This document shows positions 1-7,570 of a stretch of 12,112 nt of DNA, piece after piece. The position numbers were made by a program, and so were the translations under genes. The stretch covers positions 1 to 12,112 of the forward strand of contig JAFISE010000378.1 in assembly GCA_022560025.1 (NCBI GenBank), given 5' to 3'. Origin of the DNA: Stagonosporopsis chrysanthemi (lineage: Eukaryota > Ascomycota > Dothideomycetes > Pleosporales > Didymellaceae). The notes beneath the pieces are model-generated. The model was not told where the DNA came from. It saw only the letters and a list, made by a program, of their open reading frames with translations, and did no database searches. Position 1 is the first letter of the stretch. Every line of letters begins with the position of its first letter.

Positions 1-945
1 TATTATTTAGAAACTACTTCTATGTTATTCTTGTATATTTATATATTATACCTAGTCTAATTATACTATCTATAGTATTGTTAGAAAGTCTTACTTACCT
101 TAGTATATATATACTTTTTTAACTTCTTACTATTACAAAATACCTTAAACTCTTTTAGAGCTACTATTTACTACTTTTTCTTAACTATAAGAGTTTATTC
201 TTCTTAGATTTACTTTCTTTAATATAATTTATATTCTATAGTAGTTACTAAAGCTATATAAAGCTTATTATTCTCTTATAATACTAAAACTCGCTTGTAT
301 AATAAAATTACTCCTCTTTTTATATAGTACTTAAGTATACTTAGTATAGAATTAAGTAAGCTACCTTATTACTTCTTATACTTCTCTTAATTTAGAGTTG
401 ATTATAACTAAAGTTCTAGAGTATTACTAGAGATTTACAACTACTAAGGCTTGTTATTATTAGAGAATTATAGTAATAAAGTGTATAGCTTTATATTAAG
501 GCTTGTTATAACCTATTCTAGGTTAAAAGAAGACTAGTCTAGTGCCTTAGAACTCTCTTTATATATTACTAGAAGTAAATATAGTATTATAGGCTACTTT
601 AAAGTATAGTAAAAACTTAAGCTTAATAATATAGTTAATCTAGTTATATATAAGATCTTTAGCTTAGTACTTATATACTTTCTTTAAAGAGGCAAAATAG
701 GTTATATTAAGTAGCTATAAGAAGTACAATTAGGCTAGTAAATAGATCTCTTTATTAGAATCTTAAATTCGTAATATCTCTGTTAATTTAAGATTAATTC
801 TAAGAATTGTTAGTTTAATTTATAGCTATAATTTAAACCTATACTTTATATATATAAATTTTATCTAATAGTCTAATAAGAAAGAAGTTATTTAATAACC
901 TAGGCTACTAAGAGATAAGTATCTATATTGAGCTCTGATCTAAGT
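1..945 (+). repeat. Inverted repeat, arm A (RIP-degraded element)
   Basis: Pairs with the reverse complement of 2603-3251. Matched landmarks include TATTATTTAGAAACTACTTC at 1 against the complement of 3232-3251, TAGTACTTAAGTATACTTAG near 325 against about 2908-2927, GAGTTGATT at 395-403 against 2848-2856, GGCTAGTAAATAG at 733 against the sequence ending at 2814, and the segment ending at 944 against 2603. Paired coordinates sum to about 3252 up to position 430 and to 3547 from 733 on, so this arm carries about 296 bp (roughly 433-729) absent from arm B. The differences seen are largely C/T and G/A, as two RIP-mutated copies of one element should show. The arm starts at or beyond the left edge of the window. 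Confidence 0.82.
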
Positions 946-1590
946 CTAATTCTCTATATACTAAGTATAATCTAAGCTCTATTAGTATAAACTAGCCTAG
1001 TATATTTATAAAGTATTAGCTAGAGCTTAAAGTAAAGTTTACTAATAGATATAACTATAAGTAAGCTCTTTCTACAGATTTAAAGGTTATTTAGAGCTAG
1101 TTTAGCCTAGTAGCTAATATTAAAGCTAAATAGAGTTTCTAAGATAATAATACCTACAACGTTAATAGAATAGGCTTTATAATAAGCTAGATTTTTCTAA
1201 GAGTAGTTATTATAGCTTTAGAAAAACAAAGAAGGCTATAGATAGTCTTATAAGGTAACTAGGAGTAGATAATAGTTATATAAAGTATTAATATTAAAAT
1301 TAGGCTATTTTGCTTTTTATTATCTTTAAAGTATACTACTACTTCTTTAGTTAGTATAAAGAAGAAGACCTGCCCTAGGATTAGGTTATTAAAGTCTCTA
1401 GTAATAGCTAGACTACTAATAGTCCTAGTATTAAGTAGTTAAAGTACTTTAATATAGATACAAAGAAGTAAACTATTAGTACCTACTAAATACTAGTTAT
1501 TAATAGCTATAAGAGCTATAATTTGCTTTAATTCTAGTAATACTATAAGAATAATAAGATTGTTACTATATATATACCTATTAAGGTTGT

Positions 1591-1840
1591 TGTCACAAGC
1601 TCGATTGGTTAGCTAGAGCTTGATCAGATTGCTCGCAGCTGTAGAGCTCGCTAAGTCGGCTCATGGCTGTGGACACTCAGAGCTCCTCGCTTGCTAATGA
1701 CGTGCTCGGTTACCTGGCCACACACACACACGTGACTACTCAAATTTCCTTTGTATATAACAAGGTTTTATCTTATCTTAGATAGAAGTACTGATCAATC
1801 AATTCGATCACCAGAGTATAGTCCTACAAGCTCGACAACA
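1591..1840. mobile_element. Solo LTR (250 bp) with 5-bp target duplication
   Basis: A 250-bp island of ordinary composition inside the AT-rich block. It begins TGTCACAAGCTCG and ends CTCGACAACA, giving the canonical TG...CA ends, and is flanked on both sides by GTTGT (1586-1590 and 1841-1845), a perfect 5-bp target-site duplication as made by LTR-retrotransposon integrases. It contains a short CA microsatellite (about 1719-1730), a TATATAA-like box near 1755 and no open frame. The simplest reading is a solo LTR left by recombination between two LTRs, probably of the Ty1/copia or gypsy type. It keeps CpG and CpA sites lost in its surroundings, so it arrived after the RIP episode or was too short to be attacked. 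Orientation is not fixed, although the TATA-like box suggests the plus strand. Confidence 0.85.
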
Positions 1841-1964
1841 GTTGTACTTTAAGCAAAGCTTATAAGTACTTGTTAATTAGTTATTAGGGATAAATATAGT
1901 AACAGGAGGTTCGTAGAGCTAGCAGTAAAGAGTACAGGTACAATCTATCTGTCTTAAAAGCTAA

Positions 1965-2012
1965 GAGTAACAATAAGTAGTATATAGTAGATTGTCTAGC
2001 TCGAAGGTTAGG
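1965..2012 (+). repeat. Short direct repeat, copy 1
   Basis: About 48 bp starting GAGTAACAATAAGTAGTATA that recurs at 2373-2420 as GAGTAATAATAAGTAGTATA with several mainly transition differences, ending in related TCGAAGGTTAGG and TTAAAGGTTATA. Spacing between the copies is 408 bp. It could be the edge of a tandem duplication or of two fragments of one element; RIP has blurred the boundaries. Confidence 0.5.
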
Positions 2013-2372
2013 TTAAGATCTAATAATAAAGATTGTTACTTAGGTTAAATATAAACTCTAATAGTTATGTTTCTATATAGCTATATACTAAGGCAGTCTT
2101 AGAAGTTCTAAAGTCTTAGTAACTTAAGTCTTATAAGACTCTAAGAGTTTAGGACTATAAGCTACTTCTATTAGTCTATTATCTTAAAGTCGAATTTACA
2201 GGCTTAGTACAAGTCTTATAAGATACTATATCTAACTAGTACTAGTATTATTATAAGTAACTTGTTATTCCTAGGTAGAGTAATAGCTTACTAGAAAGTC
2301 GCTATTCTATTCTGTAATTCTTTCCTGCTATAAAACCTAACAGTTCTCTCTTTTCTAGTTATATTTATAATA

Positions 2373-2420
2373 GAGTAATAATAAGTAGTATAGAGTAGAC
2401 TATCTAGCTTAAAGGTTATA
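2373..2420 (+). repeat. Short direct repeat, copy 2
   Basis: Partner of 1965-2012 (see that entry). The differences are mostly C/T and G/A, as expected when both copies were RIP-mutated independently. Confidence 0.5.
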
Positions 2421-2602
2421 ATAGATAAGTACTCTACTTTTTATATCTATACTATAAGATGTCTCTACTTTTACTAAAAGGTAAGTATAAGAATTCTAAA
2501 GCTAAGGCCTTATATAATTAGTAGTCTAAATTATAACCTTAACCTAGATCTATCTTTTATATATATAAAAACTTAAGCTAGCTCTTTTAGCTAGCTAGAT
2601 AT

Positions 2603-3251
2603 CTTAGATTAAAGCTAAATATAGAAACTTATCTCTTAGTAGCCTAGGTTATTAAATAACTTTTGTACTATTAGGCTATTAGATATTCCTTCTACACGTA
2701 ATGTATACGCCTAAATTATAGCTATAAGTTAAACTAATAATCTTTAGAATTAGCTTTAAACTAACAGAGATATTGCAAATTTAAGATCCTAATAAGGAGA
2801 CCTATTTACTAGCCTAACCCTTAGTAATACCCTAGAATTTAGGTTGCAATCAACTCTAATTTAAGAGAAGTATAAGAAGTAGCAGAGTAGCTTACTAAAC
2901 TCTATTCTAAGTATACTTAAGTACTATACAAAGAGAGAAAGTAATTCTATCCTATAAGCTAGTTTTAGCCTAATAGGAAATTAGTAAGCTCTAAGTAGCT
3001 AATAAAGCTACTATATAATAAAAATTATATAAAAGAAAGTAGGTTTAGAAAAAAGAAACTCTAATAGTTAGAGATAAGTAGTAACTAGTAGCTCTAAAGA
3101 ACTTTAAGGTATATAGTAATAAAAAAAAGCTAAAGAAGTAAGTATATACTTAAGAGAGTAAAATAACTTAAAGGCACTATAGAAGGTATAATTAGACTAG
3201 CTATAGTATGTAAATATCTAAGATTAATATAGAAGTAGTCTCTAAATAATA
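2603..3251 (-). repeat. Inverted repeat, arm B (RIP-degraded element)
   Basis: Reverse-complement partner of 1-945, collinear over its whole length apart from the roughly 296 bp missing at about 2815-2820. Similarity fades at 2603, the inner end, just after the block that matches 908-944. At the outer end it still matches at 3251, where the partner leaves the window, so the element probably continues to the right of 3251. Between the arms lie about 1.66 kb that include the solo LTR at 1591-1840. No coding potential survives. Confidence 0.8.
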
Positions 3252-3527
3252 TTATATACTATAGCTTACTATAAAGTACTAAAGTATAGTATTTTAAGCT
3301 ATAATAGGTTAGGTTTTAGTAAAGGCTTAGTAAAAGTAGCTTGCTTACCTACTAGCTTACTTGCCTATAGAGTATATAAAAGGTTATCTTATATATTAAT
3401 TAGATAGTATCTTTTAAAAAACATTATAGATTACTACATTATATAACTAAGAAAGATTATATCTCTTTTAAGAGCTTATAGTATAAGCTATATCTAATAT
3501 TTATTTAATATATTTTTCTAAGCTTGT

Positions 3528-3666
3528 TGTTAGAACTCAGCCCGAGCTACTGAGCTAAACAAGCACTAAAAAGGTCAACAGTACTCACAGACTGTGAGTA
3601 CAGGCTCGGAGCAGTACTATATCGTCACTGTCAGCCTGGCTAGGGTCTAACAGCCTGGACCTGACA
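3528..3666. mobile_element. Short solo LTR or LTR-like insertion (139 bp) with 5-bp target duplication
   Basis: A second GC-richer island in the AT-rich block. It runs from TGTTAGAACTCAG to CCTGGACCTGACA and is flanked by a perfect CTTGT duplication (3523-3527 and 3667-3671). The TG...CA ends and 5-bp duplication fit a very short LTR. The ends are also loosely complementary (TGTTAG against TGTCAG), so a small non-autonomous DNA element is an alternative. Inside lies a perfect palindrome at 3581-3601. No coding frame. Like the 250-bp island it escaped RIP. It is shorter than most fungal LTRs, so the class is less certain than the insertion itself. Confidence 0.75.
3581..3601. repeat. Perfect palindrome inside the short LTR-like element
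   Basis: Arms GTACTCACAG and CTGTGAGTAC around a single A. Ten uninterrupted base pairs within a 139-bp element suggest a protein-binding site or a hairpin belonging to the element. The function is unknown. Confidence 0.6.
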
Positions 3667-3722
3667 CTTGTTAGCAAGGTATTTATATAAGTAGAGTAGT
3701 TTAGTAGAGTCTTAGTAGAAGT

Positions 3723-3752
3723 AAGCAACTTGCCTATATAGGCAACTTGCTT
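3723..3752. repeat. 30-bp near-perfect palindrome
   Basis: Reading outward from a central TATATA, the arms GGCAA-C-TTGCTT and AAGCAA-C-TTGCC match base for base except for one C opposite C, so the whole 30 bp is palindromic apart from one mismatched pair. It can also be read as two direct copies of GCAACTTGC (3725-3733 and 3742-3750). Its C and G content stands out against the TA-rich surroundings. Role unknown: it may be a remnant transposon end or a regulatory site. Confidence 0.55.
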
Positions 3753-4135
3753 CTAGAGTATATTAGCTAGTTTATTTACCTATGTTAAACTTAGATTAGA
3801 TTCTAAAGACTAAAAAGAATACTTAGCCTAGGTAAGGTCTTAGTATATTAATGTTAATATATTGTTTAGCCTATCTAGTCTAATATAGCAATGTACTAGA
3901 TAAGCCTGTATCTGCCTTTAGGTAAAGCAGCAAAGCTTATTTTACAGGCGCTTCTTTAGAAAGAATGTTAGTGTAAGGAAGATAAAGCGTTGCCTATCTG
4001 CGTAGTATTAATGATATTAGCCTTTGTGTTTTTCAACAGATGATAAGCAATTACGATCTGTCTTTCTGCAGTGGCACAAGTCTTTAAGAGGTCAATCTTT
4101 CTCTACAAAACTTCTTACAGCTGAACAACTGCAAT

Positions 4136-6508
4136 ATGCGGTCACGACTTGGATGGTAGGTAGAGTAATAGCTCTAATACACTGCTACCTGCTAACCTTT
4201 GCTGCAGTCTTACCTGCCGCCAGAGGAAGCTGAAGTGTGATGAGAAGAAACCTATTTGCGGACGGTGCACCAAAGCTTCAAAAGAATGCATCCCGAGCTC
4301 AGGCATTGTCTTCCGTCATCAACACAATGCATCAATGAATGGAGAAAGTCTCAGAGACGAAGATTCCATGAGGAGCTTCTACGCATACAAGGACACGTTC
4401 AGTAAGGATGCGATATGGACGAGCATTCCTAAGCATCGTGAGCATTTTGCTTTCCTGCATTACTCTGCCTATCTGATACAGTCACAGTTAGCTTTGTCAC
4501 TACGGCCAACCCATATCTTGATTCTGATACTTCCGACTTAGGCACCATCGCATCAACTCCAGTGAACTCGCCAGGACTATTCGAGACCCGCTCTGTAGCT
4601 TCATGGCGCACAGAAAGCGAATCTCATTCAATTACGAGTACACCATCGTGCTTAGGTCCCAAACCAGCTTCAATCAGTGCTCCTTGTTCTTACACGCCTG
4701 ATCTCGAAGCGCTATCACCGCTGATACAGTCGCCTCCAGGCTCTACTGTAGATACACCCATCTCTCTGTCTGCATCACTATTTAATCGACACATATGTCC
4801 AGTAATGGATCTCGCTACCCCTACAGCCTCGCCATTTATTCATTCCAGTCTTAACTTGCCGATCGACTCGACTGGTGACATGCATCAATCAGTTCCGATA
4901 TCAAGCCTACGAGGGTCACCGCTTCGCTCAGACAGGGGTATGTCCACCCAGGATGATTGTGAGATTGACTTGCTTCTAAGATGGTTTTCAGAAGGTCCTG
5001 GATACTGGATGGATCTTTTCGATGTCGGCAACCACTTCACATCTCACATTTCCATACAGGCGCGTGAGAAACCACTACTCAAATATGCAGCTGTTGCCTG
5101 TGCTGCAAAGGCGCTCGTGCATGTTCAGGGACGTCGGCCTGCCATGAGGGATAGTGTGACGTGTCAAGCTGGGATGCGACAGTACCTTGATGCACCAATA
5201 GTTGACTGGAAGTACAAAACAGAGGTGTACTACAGTACTGCCGTATCACTGCTGTTGCATGCTCTCAATGAGGAGATTGCAACCCCGCACCATGAATCTA
5301 AAGGTCAACTCAGACAGCGGAATGGCGATCCGGACTTGATATGCGTTGGGTCAGCACTTAAACGACGACGAACGTCAAGCAGCACGTCCTTCAAGTGCAG
5401 CACTGAGGATCTTTTGACAGTTTCTGCCATCCTCTGTTTCTACGAGTTCTTAGATTCTTCCGTTTCAGAGTGGGAAAGGCATTTAACCGGTGCGAAATCT
5501 CTCCTTGCGCTTTCACAAGAGCACGTTATGCCGTTGCAATTACCAACCTCGACATCCTCAATGTACTCCGCCAACTCCAGCCTCGCCTCCAGAGCTTGGA
5601 AAGTCGCGTTCTGGAACATTGCCAGACAGGATATGCTTGCAGCTTGAAAGTACTATAATCTACTAAGTTGAAGTGCTACTAACATACATTTAGTCATCAA
5701 CAAGACAAACACACGGCTTGATACCGAGGATCTAACACTATGGAGGGAAGCCGGCCTTACGATTGACGAGAGAGCCTATATTATCTACAGCAACAAGACA
5801 TTATACCCGGACCTCGAAGAACGCGATGCCAGGATGGAAGGAGGACTCATTTGCAATGCCTTTGTTTGGCTCATGGCCAAGCTAGTCAATTTCACAGCTG
5901 TGGGCGGTGAAGTTTCTGATGAAGCGGGCATGGCTTGGAATGGTGTTCCCCAGCACACCCGCCTCGACTACTGGTTTAGTCTTCGAAAAGAGTTTCAGGT
6001 CTGGCACGAAGGCTTTTCCCTCGCCTTCAAACTTCCCACCAGGGGGGCTTCGCACACATCCGACCAGGCCTCGGACGACAACAACACTTCTATGTTCACT
6101 GAGATCTTGTACACAACACCCATGTGCGCATCGACTATGCAGACCTATCACATGTCTCAGATCCTCTTGTTTATGAACAAGCCACGCGAGTCCGCACTGG
6201 ATTACAATGGTGTAGCAACTCGCATATACCGCCACCAATCTGTTCTGGCCACATGCCGAAACCACAGCCGTGAAATTGTTCGCATCTCACTCAGTCAGCC
6301 AGACAAGGCCTTTCGAGTCCATTCAGTCCAACCTTTGTTCACCGCTGGTCACTGTCCCAGTGATGATCAGGAACGCGGAGTCATTTTACGGCTTCTGCGA
6401 GACATTGAGTCTGAGATTGGCTGGGCCACAGACCATCAAGTACGGCAATTGATAGAGCGTTGGCAAGAAGTGGAACGAGAAGGTCTGGCAATGTGGTTGG
6501 GTAGCTGA
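4136..6508 (+). CDS. Zn2Cys6 transcription factor, fungal_trans_2 family; four exons, third intron with GA donor
   Basis: A predicted nuclear DNA-binding regulator. Modelled exons are 4136-4155, 4208-4437, 4488-5645 and 5694-6508, giving 740 residues. The ATG at 4136 is the first after an in-frame stop and has A at -3. Intron 1 (4156-4207) has GTAGGT, branch CTAAC and CTGCAG, and splits the first Cys codon. The binuclear cluster is C7-X2-C10-X6-C17-X6-C24-X2-C27-X6-C34, with RQRKLKCDEKKPICGRC visible. Intron 2 (4438-4487) has GTGAGC and CTGAT; an acceptor at 4481 would add two residues. A Ser/Thr/Pro-rich linker follows, then the fungal_trans_2 region from about residue 240, with a basic KRRR at 375-378. 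Intron 3 (5646-5693) has a good branch and acceptor (TACTAAC, TTTAG), but its donor reads GAAAGT instead of GTAAGT. Skipping it joins ...QDMLAA to FINKTN in frame, as the family expects; reading through hits TGA at 5645 and leaves 469 residues. Targets unknown. The gene is either nearly intact with a rare GA-AG intron or a young pseudogene. Confidence 0.85.
5646..5693 (+). other. Intron with GA instead of GT at the donor
   Basis: 48 nt between two exons that fit the protein family. It begins GAAAGTAC where fungal introns begin GTAAGT or similar, has the branch sequence TACTAAC about 11 nt before TTTAG, and restores the frame exactly when removed. The nearest true GT (5650) leaves the TGA at 5645-5647 in the message. 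A single T-to-A change at the second intron base explains everything seen. Confidence 0.75.
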
Positions 6509-7157
6509 TAAGACGCCCCACTCTAGAGCTGATATCCTTCATCTACCTCGACTACGACAAAACTGTTAGCAGCTCTAGGCCTAAGCTGTGCGGGTTTCCA
6601 GAAGTTCTGAGAGCAACTCTATTCTATACACAGAAACGGACAGTCACCGCGGAGATAGACTGTGCGCAGGTATCCTAGCTTTGCGGAACAGAAAGTAGTG
6701 AACTTGAAGTCGCAGCATAAGGAAGGTTGGTGCTGTTGCGCGATAACAGAATGACGGATGCGTCACTTCTGCACTAGCTACGTCTGAACGCGACACGGCC
6801 AGGAAGCTCGATCGAGCCTACAAAGGTGTTAGAGGTTGTCCTCGGCGTACCTAGTCACGGAACAGAGCCTCTGTTCCGGTCCCAGCTAGATTCTGGTAGC
6901 TTGATCCCCGTTCTTTGTACAAGCCAGCAATATTCAGTACATGACATGAGAGACTCTGAGTGTACATGTGGCAGTTGAGAAGAGCATTACCAGTGGAACG
7001 ATGCTGTGCAGTCTTGAGTCTGTCCGACTAAAAAAGCATTCAAGGTGGAAGCGGTGAATCCGAAGCATGTTCATACGAAGTGAAGCTACAGACGTATGCT
7101 TTAACTGTGTGGTTGTATGCTAGGTGTGGTTCTCGACGAACAGTCTGTCCAGGATGA
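6509..7157. other. Intergenic stretch after the first regulator
   Basis: No open frame of note, no RNA gene recognised and no transposon similarity seen. Composition is ordinary, unlike the left block. The only structure found is the inverted repeat at 6858-6878. The 3' UTR of the first regulator should lie in its first one or two hundred bases, but no poly(A) signal is clear. Confidence 0.6.
6858..6878. promoter_or_regulatory. Perfect inverted repeat with CGGAA/TTCCG ends
   Basis: Arms CGGAACAGAG and CTCTGTTCCG around a single C. The ends present CGG and CCG in the inverted arrangement bound by many Zn2Cys6 dimers, here with 15 bp between the triplets. It lies between two Zn2Cys6-type genes and shares its CGGAA/TTCCG ends with the repeat at 7422-7443. 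A binding role is inferred from form only. Confidence 0.4.
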
Positions 7158-7557
7158 CTATGGCCGAGAGACTAGATCAGGTGTTTTAGAAATTGAAATA
7201 ATGGCATATAACAGAACGTCAGAAAAGAAAGTTGGAAGAGGGATGTACTGAATGAAGGGGTACTGTACGAGTTCAAATCCTGAACGAAACGCATCGTACA
7301 ATGCTTTGTGCTCTCCCGCTGGCCAGTCGCCAAGGTGAGCTTTGTTGAGCTGCGACAGCGAAGCGAATCCAGCATTGAAGAGCCTGTAACCCGAAATCTG
7401 GTATGCATGTTTCGACATCGTCGTCCGGAATATGTTCCGGACGTGGGTGCGTGAGCAGGTATACCCCTTGGCATCCCTCGGTTCCCCGCCCTTCTTCTAA
7501 CTTACCTCGCATCTCATCTGAATATGTCAAGGAAGCTTTTGATAGAAGGCGACCCAT
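7158..7557 (-). pseudogene. Possible degraded minus-strand coding remnant, unrecognised
   Basis: Three overlapping minus-strand frames are open here without any one covering the region. One ATG frame from 7557 meets a canonical donor GTAAGT at about 7504, after only some 18 codons. Another frame (7418 to 7158) reads with ordinary amino-acid balance, including SGYRLFNAGFASLSQL and ALYDAFRSGFELVQYP, and ends in a hydrophobic stretch. A short first exon joined to part of this frame is conceivable, but no junction both keeps the frame and has a clear acceptor. No family recognised. This may be a decayed gene or chance open frames; evidence is weak. Confidence 0.22.
7422..7443. promoter_or_regulatory. 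Perfect inverted repeat CGTCCGGAA / TTCCGGACG
   Basis: Nine-base arms around TATG. The inner part shows CGG and CCG 8 bp apart, flanked by AA/TT, so the CGGAA...TTCCG ends match those of the repeat at 6858-6878. It lies about 130-150 bp upstream of the first trace of the second regulator. This is the shape of a Zn2Cys6 dimer site, but binding is not shown. Confidence 0.4.
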
Positions 7558-7570
7558 TAGTGTCGACTAA

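Larger units (their letters stand above)
1..3900. repeat. RIP-mutated AT-rich repeat block
   Basis: About 3.9 kb of very AT-rich sequence with TpA vastly over-represented, CpG nearly absent outside two short islands, and stop codons in every frame on both strands, so no open frame of useful length. This is the signature expected of fungal repeat-induced point mutation (CpA to TpA on both strands). It contains a diverged inverted repeat (1-945 with 2603-3251), a weaker direct repeat (1965-2012 with 2373-2420), and two islands of ordinary composition that look like later LTR insertions. The change to normal composition is gradual over about 3,880-4,020, just before the first gene. No transposon protein could be recovered by eye, so the class of the original element is unknown. 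Composition was judged by reading, not computed. Confidence 0.88.

Noticed and set aside
1300..1586. Extension of the inverted repeat or hidden transposon protein between the arms
   Set aside because: No matching partner or readable motif could be found by eye beyond 945; stops occur in all frames.
1..3900. CRISPR array, replication origin or centromere in the AT-rich block
   Set aside because: No regular short repeats with spacers. The AT bias is fully explained by RIP on repeats, and the size is far too small to argue for a centromere.
4024..4233. Open frame overlapping the start of the first regulator
   Set aside because: It crosses the first exon and intron in another frame and disagrees with the clear zinc-cluster frame.
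5882..6265. 127-codon minus-strand frame
   Set aside because: Antisense to the conserved fungal_trans_2 exon; no protein character of its own.
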